64,000 bases of DNA from assembly GCA_963800475.1 (NCBI GenBank), contig CAWDAZ010000004.1, positions 310,001 to 374,000 of the forward strand, written 5' to 3'. This document shows, piece by piece, positions 16,941-25,667 of this stretch. The notes beneath the pieces were generated by a model that saw nothing but the letters and a program-made list of their open reading frames with translations, made no database searches and had not been told where the DNA came from. The position numbers were made by a program, and so were the translations under genes. Every line of letters starts with the position of its first letter. Position 1 is the first letter of the stretch. Source of the stretch: Palsa-465 sp963800475 (lineage in GTDB: Bacteria; Actinomycetota; Thermoleophilia; Solirubrobacterales; Solirubrobacteraceae).

Positions 16941-18059
16941 ATGAGCGGGACGATCCCGGCGGTCAACTTCGGGGGGGCGGCGGACTTCTCGCTTGGAGTC
17001 GAGGACGAGCTGCTGCTCGTCGACCCCGTCACCCACGCGCTCGATCACAACACGATGGAAGTGTTGGAGCGACTCTCCCTCGACCCTCTCGAGGGCGCCG
17101 CCTTCCCGGACTCGTACGCTGGGCTGGTTGAGCTCGCGACGCCGATCTGCACCGACGCGTCGCATGCCGCGGGGTGCGTAGCTGCCCTCCGTCAGCGGGT
17201 GCGCGCAGTCGGTGCAACCGCGATCGGTGCGGGCTTGCACCCCACCGCCGCGTTCGGCGACGTCGTTCACGTCCCCGGCGCGCGCTACCGCCTGATCGCG
17301 GCCGAGATGCGCGGTCTGCAGGCCCGAACGCCGACGTGTGCGTTGCACGTGCACGTCGCGATGCCGGATCCGGACACGGCGATTCGGGCCTGCAACGCGC
17401 TGCGGGAACACTTGCCGCTGCTTCAGGCACTGGCGGCGAATTCGCCGTTCTGGCACGGCCGCGACTCCGGCCTGGCCAGTGCTCGCGCGCAGGTGTTCCG
17501 GGCGTTTCCGCGTTCGGAGATCCCTCCGGCGTTCGCGTCCTACGACGAGTACGCCGAGTCGGTCGAGGCGGTGGCGGCGGCGGGTGACCTGCCCGATTAC
17601 ACGTACCTGTGGTGGGACATCCGCCCGCACCCGGTGCTCGGGACCGTCGAGGTCCGGGCGATGGACAGCCAGTCGTCGCTGCGGAGCATCGCGGGTCTCA
17701 CGGCGCTGGTGCACGCCCTCGCGCGGCGGGCGGCCGAGCAGCGCGGGCCGTGGGAGCGACGGCAGGTGCTGATGGAGTCGAGCTTTCGCGCCGCCCGCGA
17801 TGGTCTCGACGCGACCTTGTGGCACAACGGGGCGTTGTGCCCCGCCGTCGACGTGGCACGTGCGACAGTGGAGCTCGCCCGCCCCCACGCCGTCGAGCTC
17901 GGTTCCGACGCGGCGCTGGAGGAGATCGAGCGGCTGCTGATCGAGGGAAATGGCGCCACTCTGCAGCGCGCGGCGTACGCCAGAGGCGGCCTGCCAGCGC
18001 TGTTCGCTCACCTGGAGCGTGAAACCGCACAGCTCGACCCGGCCGGCGCGCGAGCCTAG
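16941..18059 (+). CDS. Carboxylate-amine ligase, glutamate-cysteine ligase 2 (YbdK) family
   Basis: 372 aa, with GGAGGAGG upstream of the ATG. GCS2-fold ATP-dependent ligase: GVEDELLLVD at the N-terminus (metal and nucleotide acids), GLHPTA, the HVHV metal motif near residue 135, and WWDIRPHP ... GTVEVRAMD near 220-240. Members ligate glutamate to cysteine or another amine; the YbdK group has weak activity and unclear roles. It is followed 9 bp later by a class II amidotransferase, a pairing that recalls egtA-egtC of ergothioneine synthesis, but egtB and egtD are absent, so that link is only a hint. Confidence 0.85.
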   Translation: MSGTIPAVNFGGAADFSLGVEDELLLVDPVTHALDHNTMEVLERLSLDPLEGAAFPDSYAGLVELATPICTDASHAAGCVAALRQRVRAVGATAIGAGLHPTAAFGDVVHVPGARYRLIAAEMRGLQARTPTCALHVHVAMPDPDTAIRACNALREHLPLLQALAANSPFWHGRDSGLASARAQVFRAFPRSEIPPAFASYDEYAESVEAVAAAGDLPDYTYLWWDIRPHPVLGTVEVRAMDSQSSLRSIAGLTALVHALARRAAEQRGPWERRQVLMESSFRAARDGLDATLWHNGALCPAVDVARATVELARPHAVELGSDAALEEIERLLIEGNGATLQRAAYARGGLPALFAHLERETAQLDPAGARA

Positions 18060-18068
18060 GACCACGCA

Positions 18069-19055
18069 ATGTGCCGGCTGTTCGGTATGAGTGGCGGGAT
18101 GCACGAGGTCCAGGCGACGTTCTGGCTGCTCGATGCCCCGACAAGCCTGATCACGCAAAGCGAGAGTCAGCCGGACGGGGTCGGCCTGGGCACCTTCGAG
18201 ACCGATGGAACGCCGTCGATCTACCGCAAGCCGGTTGCTGCGAACCGCAGCCAGACGTTCATTGCGAGTGCCCATGCGGTCCGCTCGCGAACGTTCCTCT
18301 CGCACATCCGCCACGCGACTGCCGGTGAGCCGACGCTCGAGAACACGCATCCGTTCGAGCAGCAGGGACGGATCTTCGCGCACAACGGAGTCCTGGGTGA
18401 CCTCCCGGGCCTCCGCCGCAGACTCGGCTCCTACGCGGGACTCGTCTGCGGCAGCACCGATTCGGAGCTGTTCTTCACGTTGGTCACCAAGTGCATAGAC
18501 GAGCGCAGCGGCGACATCGGCGCCGGGATCGCGGCGGCAGCGAACGAGATCGCAGCCGAGATCCCCCTCTACTCGCTCAACATGGTGCTGACGACCCCGA
18601 CGGACGTGTGGGCGCTTCGCTACCCCGACACCAACGAGCTGTGGATCCTCGAGGGGTCGATCGGCGGCTTCGTCGAGGGGTCGATCGAGGGCTTCGATCC
18701 GGGCAGCTTCGCCGATCGAAGCGCCTCGGGGATCATGCGCAGCATCGAGGGGTCGATCGGCGGCCTCGATTCGGGCGGCGCCTCGGCCGATCGCAGCGCC
18801 TCGGCGATCATGCGCAGCGTGTCGGGGATCATGCGGGTGCAGTCAGCCGAGCTCTCGATCCGCCCGGCGACCGTGATCGCCTCTGAGCGCATGGACACCA
18901 GCACCGGCTGGCGTCTGCTCCGGTCCGGAGAGCTCGTCCACGTGGATCGAGACCTGCACGTGACCTCGACGATCGCGGTGCCTGGGCCTCCCGCACAGAT
19001 GATCGACCTGAACGCAGAACAGGCGGTGGCCCAGGGCGAGGGGAGCACGGGATAG
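18069..19055 (+). CDS. Class II glutamine amidotransferase with an internal repeat insertion
   Basis: 328 aa. It begins MCRLFGMSGG, so Cys2 becomes the N-terminal nucleophile after Met removal. Other class II motifs: FLSHIRHAT, NTHPF and FAHNGVLGDL (substrate Asn/Gly), then STDSELFF. Related proteins (YafJ/EgtC group) hydrolyse a gamma-glutamyl amide. Between WILEGSIGG (about 195) and RMDTSTGWRL (about 275) lies a repetitive stretch of about 60 residues with units like EGSIGG and ADRSASGIMRS that I do not expect in this family. The C-terminal part ELVHVDRDLHV is normal, so the protein is not truncated. Confidence 0.82.
   Translation: MCRLFGMSGGMHEVQATFWLLDAPTSLITQSESQPDGVGLGTFETDGTPSIYRKPVAANRSQTFIASAHAVRSRTFLSHIRHATAGEPTLENTHPFEQQGRIFAHNGVLGDLPGLRRRLGSYAGLVCGSTDSELFFTLVTKCIDERSGDIGAGIAAAANEIAAEIPLYSLNMVLTTPTDVWALRYPDTNELWILEGSIGGFVEGSIEGFDPGSFADRSASGIMRSIEGSIGGLDSGGASADRSASAIMRSVSGIMRVQSAELSIRPATVIASERMDTSTGWRLLRSGELVHVDRDLHVTSTIAVPGPPAQMIDLNAEQAVAQGEGSTG
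18651..18836 (+). repeat. Coding repeats inside the amidotransferase gene
   Basis: Two interleaved direct repeats are visible. An 18-bp unit (GAGGGGTCGATCGGCGGC) is at 18651 and 18747, exactly 96 bp apart. A near-identical 32-bp unit (GCCGATCG.AGCGCCTCG) occurs at 18711 and 18786, 75 bp apart. A shortened third copy of its end (GTCGGGGATCATGCG) is at 18820. Both distances are multiples of three, so the reading frame is preserved. Confidence 0.85.
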
Positions 19056-19106
19056 GGTGTTCCAGCGGCCGATCCGCGCGCATGCCTCAGCGGCGAATTC
19101 GGCTCG

Positions 19107-20120
19107 CTAGATCCCCTGCCCGGCCAGTTCCTCGTTGGTCGATGCGTCGGCGACCGCGTTCGGGTTCGAGATCAGGTGGTGCTTGAGCATCCACTGGCCA
19201 TACGCGTTCCACTGCACCTGGTCCTGCCAGCCCCACGGGTTGCCCGAGCCGGCCGGGAAGAACGCCGGGAGCGTCGCCCGCACGCTCGCGAGCTGCAGCT
19301 TTGCGTCGAGCCCCGGGTTGGCGCGGACGAGGTTGCCGACCGCGGCCGACGGGTCGCTGCGGACCGACTCGTACCCCCGCGCGAGCGCCTGCAGGAAGCG
19401 GCGGATCTCGTCGGGGTGCTGGGCGAGCGTGTTCTTGCGCACCACGACCACGAGCTCGTTGTAGGTCGGGACGCCGACCTTGTCGACCCGGATCACGTTC
19501 GGGTGCTTGCCCATCTGCTGAAGCTGGATCGCCTCGTAGTTCCAGTACGCCCCGAGCGTCGCGTCGACGCGCCCGGTCAGCATCGCGGGGACGAGGTTGG
19601 CGCCGACGTTGATCTCCTTGACCGAGCTCGCCGGTACGCCCTCGTTCGCGAGGATCGTCTGCAGGTAGGCGTGCTGGTAGGGGATCCCGGCGTCGCCGAC
19701 GCGCTTGCCGCGTAGCTGCGCGACCGTCTTGATGTGCTTGGAGCCGACCGACACGATCGAGGTCAGCGGCTGCTGGACGATCGCGGCGACCGACACCAGC
19801 GGGAGGTTGCGGTCGCGCGCGAGCAGCAGTTCGGGCTCGTACGAGATCGCGGCGTCGACGCGGCCGGCCGCCAGCAGCTGAAGCGGGCTGGCGGGGTCGG
19901 ATGGCACCTGGACGTGGAGGTCCAGACCCGCCTTGGCGAAGTCGCCCTCGGCCAGCGCCTGGTAGATCCCGACGTGGTCAGCGTTCGGGAACCAGTCGAG
20001 CATCAGCGTCATCGACTGCGCGCTGCCGCCGGACGGGGTGATCGTCTCCTGCTTCTCGCCGCAGGCAGCCAGCAGCAGGACGGTGGCGGAGATTGCGAGC
20101 AGAGCGACGAGACGTTTCAT
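19107..20120 (-). CDS. thiY: Thiamine-precursor ABC transporter, substrate-binding lipoprotein
   Basis: 337 aa from the ATG at 20120, with GGAGGAG 10 bp upstream; the open frame above is a permease shadow. A lipoprotein signal peptide ends in LLLAAC-G. The mature part is NMT1/ThiY-like: LMLDWFPNADHVGIYQALAEGDF, YEPELLLARDRNLPLVSV, LRGKRVGDAG and NELVVVVRKNTL. Such proteins bind the formyl-aminomethyl pyrimidine (or HMP) salvage precursor of thiamine. It overlaps the permease by four bases (ATGA), and the TPP riboswitch upstream of the operon supports thiamine-related transport rather than nitrate or sulfonate uptake. Confidence 0.88.
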   Translation of the reverse strand: MKRLVALLAISATVLLLAACGEKQETITPSGGSAQSMTLMLDWFPNADHVGIYQALAEGDFAKAGLDLHVQVPSDPASPLQLLAAGRVDAAISYEPELLLARDRNLPLVSVAAIVQQPLTSIVSVGSKHIKTVAQLRGKRVGDAGIPYQHAYLQTILANEGVPASSVKEINVGANLVPAMLTGRVDATLGAYWNYEAIQLQQMGKHPNVIRVDKVGVPTYNELVVVVRKNTLAQHPDEIRRFLQALARGYESVRSDPSAAVGNLVRANPGLDAKLQLASVRATLPAFFPAGSGNPWGWQDQVQWNAYGQWMLKHHLISNPNAVADASTNEELAGQGI

Positions 20121-20890
20121 GCCGGAAGTTCTCCTCCTCGGGGTCGGTAGGCCCACGGCAGCGCCAGGCGCTCGGCGAGGGTGAGCAGCGCGAACAGCGC
20201 GATCGCGAACAGTGACAGGATCGCCGCGGCCGCATACGCGCGGGGGATCAGAAGCTGGTTCTCGGATTGGGTGAACAGGTATCCGAGTCCCGAGGTCGAG
20301 CCGAACCACTCGCCGAACACGGCGCCGATCACGGCCACGGCCACCGCGATCTTCGCCCCGGTCAGCACTCCCGGGAGCGCGGACGGAAACTCGACGTGCC
20401 GGAACGTCCGCAACCGCGGGGCATCGAAGGTGCGCATCAGCTTCAGCAGGTCGCCGTCGACGGCCGCGAGCCCGGCGAGCGTCGTGACGACGATCGGGAA
20501 GAACGAGACCAGCGCGACGACGACCAGCTTCGGCGCGATCCCGAACCCGAGCCACAGCACGAGCACCGGGGCGAAGATCGGGATCGGGACGGCCTGCGAG
20601 CCGACCAGCAGCGGGTAGATCGCCCGCCTGAGCGTGCCCGAGAAGTGGATCGCGATCGACAGCGCCAGCGCGGCGACCGCCGCGACGAGGATCCCGAGCA
20701 GCACCTCGCGCGCGGTCGTCAAGAAATTCGACCAGAGCAGCGAACGATCCTGATAGAGCGCCTTCGCGACCGCGTGCGGCGGCGGCAGCACGAGCGGATC
20801 GGCTCCGCCGAGATCGACATACAGCTCCCAGATACCGAGCAACGCGAGCAGCAGCAGCAGCGCCGGGAGTGGCCGCAGCAAGCGCCTCAT
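20117..20890 (-). CDS. thiX: Thiamine-precursor ABC transporter, permease
   Basis: 257 aa; ATG at 20890 overlaps the ATPase stop (ATGA). It is a typical BPD-type inner-membrane subunit with about six hydrophobic segments (LLPALLLLLALLGIW, EVLLGILVAAVAALAL, APVLVLWLGFGIAP, VVVALVSFFPIVV and others). The EAA-type loop lies around LMRTFDAPRLRTFRHVEFPSALPGV. It pairs with the ATPase and lipoprotein of the same operon. The long upstream reading frame is a shadow of the ATPase gene. Confidence 0.88.
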   Translation of the reverse strand: MRRLLRPLPALLLLLALLGIWELYVDLGGADPLVLPPPHAVAKALYQDRSLLWSNFLTTAREVLLGILVAAVAALALSIAIHFSGTLRRAIYPLLVGSQAVPIPIFAPVLVLWLGFGIAPKLVVVALVSFFPIVVTTLAGLAAVDGDLLKLMRTFDAPRLRTFRHVEFPSALPGVLTGAKIAVAVAVIGAVFGEWFGSTSGLGYLFTQSENQLLIPRAYAAAAILSLFAIALFALLTLAERLALPWAYRPRGGELPA

Positions 20891-21651
20891 GCACTCACCC
20901 CGAGCGCCCCGAGCGCCTGCTCGCGAAGCTCCACGACGCGCGCGTCGGTCCGGTGGCGCGGGCGCGCCAGCGCGATCTCGAGCTCGGCGACAACGCGGCC
21001 CGGGCGCGGCGAGAACACGAACACCCGATCGGCGAGCACGATCGCCTCCTCGACGTCGTGCGTGACGAGCACGACGGTCCGCGGCTCGGTCTCGAGCACA
21101 TGGGACAGCCAGCCCTGCATCTGCACGCGCGTGATCGCGTCGAGCGCCGCGAACGGCTCGTCGAGCGCGAGCACCGGCTTGCCGGACAGCAGCGTCCTCA
21201 GGAACGAGACCCGCTGGCGCATGCCGCCGGACAGCTCGGCGGGCCGGGTGCGCTCGAACCCGGCGAGGCCGAAGCGCTCGAGCCACGGGGCCGCCTCGCG
21301 GCGCGCCTCGTCGCGGCCGATCCCGCGGGCGCGGAGCGCGAGCCCGGCGTTGTCGAGCGACCCGAGCCACGGCAGCAGCAGATCGCGCTGCGGCATCAGC
21401 GCCGCGGGCTCGGAGCGGACGCTGCCCGCGTTCGGCGCCTGCAGCCCGCAGATCAGCTCGAGCAGCGTCGTCTTCCCGCATCCGCTCGGTCCCACGACCG
21501 CGGCTACCTCGCCGCGCTCGACGCGCAGCGAGCATCCGGCGAGCGCCTCCACAGGCCCTCGCCGGGTGGCGAACGTCCTGGTTACAGCCTCGACGCTCAC
21601 GCTGTCCGGGCCGTGAACGTTTCGAGGCTCCTTCTGGGGAGCCTCGAGCAT
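20887..21651 (-). CDS. thiZ: Thiamine-precursor ABC transporter, ATP-binding protein
   Basis: About 254 aa. Walker A GPSGCGKTT, signature LSGGMRQRVS, Walker B VLALDEPFAALD and switch VTHDVEEA show a full nucleotide-binding domain. Start choice: the ATG at 21651 follows GAGGGAG (11-nt spacing) right after the riboswitch. The in-frame ATG at 21678 lies inside the riboswitch 3' end and is rejected. A GTG at 21600 would give the usual short N-terminus and leave a 10-bp hairpin in the leader, so it is a real alternative. First gene of the three-gene operon. Confidence 0.87.
   Translation of the reverse strand: MLEAPQKEPRNVHGPDSVSVEAVTRTFATRRGPVEALAGCSLRVERGEVAAVVGPSGCGKTTLLELICGLQAPNAGSVRSEPAALMPQRDLLLPWLGSLDNAGLALRARGIGRDEARREAAPWLERFGLAGFERTRPAELSGGMRQRVSFLRTLLSGKPVLALDEPFAALDAITRVQMQGWLSHVLETEPRTVVLVTHDVEEAIVLADRVFVFSPRPGRVVAELEIALARPRHRTDARVVELREQALGALGVSA
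21622..21647 (-). promoter_or_regulatory. Perfect hairpin just below the TPP riboswitch, possible expression platform
   Basis: TCGAGGCTCC and GGAGCCTCGA form a perfect 10-bp stem with a 6-nt loop (CCAGAA on the RNA strand). It lies about 20 nt after the riboswitch. The RNA strand carries AAGGAG within the right arm, so the stem could hide a ribosome site if translation starts at the GTG at 21600. There is no U-run after it, so intrinsic termination is less likely. Confidence 0.5.
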
Positions 21652-21667
21652 CGGTTTCGTCGCTCCC

Positions 21668-21764
21668 TCCGCGGGCATTACCCCACAGGTTCGAAGGGTC
21701 AGCGCCGGGGCGTTCCGCAGGGCGCTATCTCAGCCGGCTTACCCGCCAGCACCCCTGATTGTCA
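21668..21764 (-). promoter_or_regulatory. TPP riboswitch (THI element)
   Basis: Read on the minus strand, the leader contains the conserved blocks of the thiamine pyrophosphate riboswitch in the right order: CAGGGGTGCTGGC, then CCGGCTGAGATAGC (with the CUGAGA box), then CGCTGACCCTTCGAACCTG and GGGGTAATGCC, followed by GGAGGGAG. The ACCCUUCGAACCUG and GGGUAAUGCC blocks bind the pyrophosphate and pyrimidine helices. It lies directly upstream of the three-gene ABC transporter, which would be shut off when TPP is plentiful. The ribosome site GAGGGAG adjoins its 3' end, fitting translational control. Confidence 0.93.
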
Positions 21765-21840
21765 GCTGCCGACATTGTAGGCGGACGCCGCACACTCACG
21801 GCTCGCGGCCGGAACTCGTCGCTTCGCTAACGTCACCGCG

Positions 21841-24252
21841 GTGCTGAACCGGCTCGCCTGGCTCCTTGCGTCGGTGATCTGGGTGGCGGGGTTCGGACTG
21901 CCGGCCGGGGTGGCGAGCGCCCGCTTTCACCCGAGGATCGGCCCGGGGATGGGGCTCGTGCCGCGCCGCGCGCAGGACATCGCGGTCGGCCCGAGGATTC
22001 CGGTCGTCTACCACGGCGGCACGGTGATGGGGGCCGTCACGGTCCACACCGTCTTCTGGGCGCCCAGCGGGTTCCGGTTCGACGGTCCGCCGGCGCCCAA
22101 CGCGCTCGGCTACGAGCCGCTGATCCAACGGTTCTTTGCCGACGTCGCCCAGGCAACCGGGACGGCCGGCAACGCGTTCTCGCTGTTGCTCCAGTACCCC
22201 GATCGTCGTCAGCTCGGCTCCTACGACGTCGCCTACTCGCCCGCGGCCGACAGCATCGACGATCGCGACCGCTATCCGCCGGCGCGAAAGCAGTGCGCCT
22301 CAACGGCCGGCATCGCCACCTGCCTCACCGACCTCCAGCTCCGCACGGAGCTCGAGCACGTGATCGCCGCTCGCCAGCCGCGGGCGCGCGGGTTGCACGA
22401 TCTGTGGTTTGTGTTCCTGCCGCCGAATGTCGATCTCTGCCTCGCGGTGGACTCATGCGCGAACTCGGACTTCGCCGGTTATCACGCGCTGTCGGACGCG
22501 GGTGGCGCAACCGTGATCTACGCGGCCGTCGCAGACCCACTGATCGCGGGCAGGCTCTCGACCGGCAGCGATCCCCAGGGAAATCCCGAGGCCGAATCGG
22601 CGATTGACACCTCGGCGCACGAGCTGGTCGAGGCGATCACCGATCCCGAGGGCACGGGGTGGATGGATCCGAACGGCTACGAGGTCGGCGACAAGTGCGA
22701 GAGCCCCGAGGACGGGACGCCGCTCGGGTACGCGGCGGACGGCTCCCCGTACAACCAGCTGATCGCGAGCGACGAATTCCTGATTCAGATGATGTGGTCA
22801 AACCGGGACGCCGGGTGCGAGCAGCGCTCGACGGCCGTCGCCTCGCGGCCGTCGATTCCAACGATCGCGCTGCACCAGTTCAGTCCCCGGGTCAGCGGGG
22901 ACGTCCGTGGGGGCCGCTCCGGGATCGAGGTCAAACTGTCGCTCGGGCGGGCCGGATCGGTGGTCGCCCGTGCGCAGGCGCGCACGCGCCGTGGGGGCGC
23001 CTGGGGACCGGTGCTGCTGCGCTCGTCCTCCGGGCGCCTGCACGCGGTCGGCGATGACCGCGAACGCCTGACCGTGCGATATGGGCGCCATGGCCCGCCG
23101 CCGGATGTGATCGCGACCGGCGATGGGGGCAACCCGTTCACCGAATCGGGCTGGACGGGCTGGTTCGACCTCGACCATGGATACTCGGTCCGCTCGCGGT
23201 CGATCTTGCTGGCGCCGTGCAGCCAGACCGGAGTGCTCGCGATCAGGGCCGACGGTGCGGCGACGGCTGCCGCTCCAGTCGACCGTTGCGACACCGAAAC
23301 CGACGTGGCGTCGGTTCCCACCGGGCCGCTGGGCTCGGCCAGCCGGCTTGAGATGAGCAGTGAGGACAATCGTGCGGCGACCGAGGCCAGCCCCTACGGG
23401 GCGCTCGTCAAGCTGACGGTGCCGCTCGGCGAGCCGGGAAGCGTGTCGGCCCAGAGCAATGACCAGGTGCCGTTCGATCCGAGCGGCTTTCCAAGCTGCA
23501 CCGCCGAGCTGCGCAGCCAGTCGGTGAGCTGTGACGGTCTCGTCCCGGGGGCGCGGTACGCGATCACCCGCCGCCGCGGCGGCGCGACCGTCCGCGCGAG
23601 GGCCGATTGGGGCGGGTCATCGACGTTCCCGCGGCTGCCGGGGTCGCCCGCGATCACGGGCGGTGACGTGTTGAGATTGCGCAACCGTGCCGGCCGCACG
23701 CTGACCACGCTTCACGTGGCGCATCTGCGCGTCGAGGTGAACGGCAGCCGGACCGTGATCGCGGGCGGGTCATGCGAGCCGGGAGACTTCTACGGGCCGC
23801 CGGTATCACGCCTGCCGATCAGCGACGCCGTCGGCGACGGACTCGCCGGCAGCGGCGCGATCTGCCCGCCGGACGGTCGGGCCGCAGGGCTGCAGGACCG
23901 CCAGATCGTGCAGCTCGACGACCTCGGCGGCGGCCAGACGCGCACCGAGGTTCCGCAGTTCAGCCGGATCACGCCGCTCGACGGCGAGACGCTCTACGGC
24001 AGCTTCGTCGTGATCGCCGGCGCAGGGCTGCCCGGTCGGCACGGTGGGGTCCTGCCCGCGCCCGCGACGATCTCGGTGACGATCACGCCGGACGGCTCGG
24101 GCGCCCCGGCGTTCGAGGCCGCGAACGTCGATACGACACGGGGCGTGGCGGTGAGCGGACTGGCGCCTGGTCCATATCGCGCCCGCTGGGTCCTCCGCGA
24201 CGCCAACGGCGACACGCGCACCCTCGACACGCAGTTCGTGCAGGCCGGATAG
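21841..24252 (+). CDS. Large secreted protein with Exordium/Phi-1-like domain
   Basis: 803 aa with an N-terminal signal peptide (residues 1-27, ending VASA-RF). Residues 45-320 resemble the phosphate-induced protein 1/Exordium family: YHGGTVMGAVTVHTVFW, then SAHELVEAITDPEGTGW and a following EVGDKCE. The HELVE...TDP motif is a zinc-protease-like HExxE rather than HExxH. Residues 320-800 look like beta-rich repeats with no family I recognise. Probably exported and acting on or outside the cell wall; catalytic activity is unproven. No operon partner: it is divergent from the thiamine transporter and convergent with the VWA gene (9-bp gap). Confidence 0.75.
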   Translation: MLNRLAWLLASVIWVAGFGLPAGVASARFHPRIGPGMGLVPRRAQDIAVGPRIPVVYHGGTVMGAVTVHTVFWAPSGFRFDGPPAPNALGYEPLIQRFFADVAQATGTAGNAFSLLLQYPDRRQLGSYDVAYSPAADSIDDRDRYPPARKQCASTAGIATCLTDLQLRTELEHVIAARQPRARGLHDLWFVFLPPNVDLCLAVDSCANSDFAGYHALSDAGGATVIYAAVADPLIAGRLSTGSDPQGNPEAESAIDTSAHELVEAITDPEGTGWMDPNGYEVGDKCESPEDGTPLGYAADGSPYNQLIASDEFLIQMMWSNRDAGCEQRSTAVASRPSIPTIALHQFSPRVSGDVRGGRSGIEVKLSLGRAGSVVARAQARTRRGGAWGPVLLRSSSGRLHAVGDDRERLTVRYGRHGPPPDVIATGDGGNPFTESGWTGWFDLDHGYSVRSRSILLAPCSQTGVLAIRADGAATAAAPVDRCDTETDVASVPTGPLGSASRLEMSSEDNRAATEASPYGALVKLTVPLGEPGSVSAQSNDQVPFDPSGFPSCTAELRSQSVSCDGLVPGARYAITRRRGGATVRARADWGGSSTFPRLPGSPAITGGDVLRLRNRAGRTLTTLHVAHLRVEVNGSRTVIAGGSCEPGDFYGPPVSRLPISDAVGDGLAGSGAICPPDGRAAGLQDRQIVQLDDLGGGQTRTEVPQFSRITPLDGETLYGSFVVIAGAGLPGRHGGVLPAPATISVTITPDGSGAPAFEAANVDTTRGVAVSGLAPGPYRARWVLRDANGDTRTLDTQFVQAG

Positions 24253-24261
24253 CGCTGGGCG

Positions 24262-25665
24262 CTACACCGCCGGGTGCCGTGACGTCAGTGCCTTGACGAA
24301 CTCCTCGAGCTGGTCGGTGCGCCAGCACTCGAATGCCGTGCAGTGCTTCTCGTAGGCGGAGATCACCGAGTCGCCGTAGTTCCAATACAGCCGCGGCTCG
24401 GGGTTCAGCCAGAAGGTCCGGCCGGCACGCGCGGTGATCGCCGCGAACACGTCGTCGCGCGGTGGGCGGCCGTTGGTGCGGGCATCGCCGAGCACGATCA
24501 CGGTCGCCCGCGGGTGCAGCTCGTCCTCGATCTCCGTCAGGAACTCCTCCCAGACCCGGCCGTAGTCCGTGTAGCCACTGATATCTGCCACACCTGCATC
24601 CTTCGAGATGGCTTCGCTCGCGGTGCGGAAGTCACGCTCGCGCTCGAACACCTCGGTGACCTCCGAGATCCGCTCGATGAACACGAACGAGCGGAGCTTG
24701 CGGAACGCGTCGTGGAGGGCGTGCAGCACGCTCAGGAAGAACGTCGAGGCGCTGGTCACGCTCGTGGACACATCGCACAGCACGAAGATCTCCGGCCGGC
24801 GGGGCCGCTGCGGTCGGTACTTCAGGGTGATCGGGACGCCCCCGGTCTCGAGCGACGCGCGCATCGTGCGACGGACGTCGACGTGCGCGTGGCGCTTGCG
24901 ACCCTTCAGCTCCTGCCCCTGTGTGGCGAGGCGCCGCTTCAGCTGCGCGACCACCCGGTGCACGGCCGCGAGGTCCTGGATCGGGCCCGTCGGCAGCGAC
25001 CGGTCGAGCTCGTTGAGCGGGCGCTTCGGCGGCAGCGAGGCGGTCCGCTCGATCATCGCCCGCTCGAGCTCGCGGCGCAGGTGCTGCTCGAAGCGCCGCA
25101 GCTGCTCACGGGGGGTGCCGTGGCGGCGCGGGTCGTCGTCGGGGAGATCCGGCTGCGGCTCGGCCCGCAGCCCGAGCGCGCGGCGGATCCGCTGGACGTC
25201 GACACCGAGCACGCCGGAGCCCTGGCCCTCGCCGAACGCGGCGATCGCGAGCCTTGCGAGGTCGCGCATCGCGCCCTCGGAGCCGTCCCGCAGCGCGGCG
25301 GCGATCTGCTGGCGCAGGGTCTCGAGGTCGATCTCCGCCTCGCCCTCGCCACCGGCGCCCTCGGTGATGTTGCGGCGCGCCGCCTCCGCCTCGGCGGCGC
25401 GGAAGAAGAACCGGTCGAACACGAGCTCGAAGATGCGGCGGTCGTCCGGCGACTTGGCGATCGTCGCCGCGATCGCTTCCTTGAAGTCCGCCTGCTCGCT
25501 CCACGGAACGTGCTCGAGCACCGAGAAGGTGTCGAGGATCTCCGAGGTCCCGACAGCGACCCCCTCCTCGCGCAGGTCCTCGGCGAACGCCAGCAACGAG
25601 CCCGCGAACCCGCCCGCGCGGCGGTCGGGAAGTCCCCGCTCGCGCGCGCTCGGGGGGGAGGCCAT
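24262..25665 (-). CDS. VWA domain protein, CoxE-like
   Basis: 467 aa. The N-terminus (FAEDLREEGVAVGTSEILDTF) and the central helical part match the CoxE/VWA family. The C-terminal von Willebrand A domain has the MIDAS core DVSTSVTSAS (about 299-308), RSFVFIERISEV, VIVLGDARTNGR and WLNPEPRLYWNYGDS. These proteins work with MoxR-type AAA ATPases in metal-centre insertion or complex assembly. The partner ATPase lies 2 bp upstream. No carbon monoxide dehydrogenase or other obvious client lies nearby. Confidence 0.87.
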   Translation of the reverse strand: MASPPSARERGLPDRRAGGFAGSLLAFAEDLREEGVAVGTSEILDTFSVLEHVPWSEQADFKEAIAATIAKSPDDRRIFELVFDRFFFRAAEAEAARRNITEGAGGEGEAEIDLETLRQQIAAALRDGSEGAMRDLARLAIAAFGEGQGSGVLGVDVQRIRRALGLRAEPQPDLPDDDPRRHGTPREQLRRFEQHLRRELERAMIERTASLPPKRPLNELDRSLPTGPIQDLAAVHRVVAQLKRRLATQGQELKGRKRHAHVDVRRTMRASLETGGVPITLKYRPQRPRRPEIFVLCDVSTSVTSASTFFLSVLHALHDAFRKLRSFVFIERISEVTEVFERERDFRTASEAISKDAGVADISGYTDYGRVWEEFLTEIEDELHPRATVIVLGDARTNGRPPRDDVFAAITARAGRTFWLNPEPRLYWNYGDSVISAYEKHCTAFECWRTDQLEEFVKALTSRHPAV

Positions 25666-25667
25666 GC

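Noticed and set aside
16941..19055. Ergothioneine cluster (egtA and egtC)
   Set aside because: The ligase plus amidotransferase pair fits loosely, but egtB, egtD and egtE are absent and the ligase looks YbdK-like.
21652..21678. ATPase start at 21678
   Set aside because: This ATG is part of the conserved GGGTAATGCC block of the TPP riboswitch, so it is RNA structure rather than a start codon.
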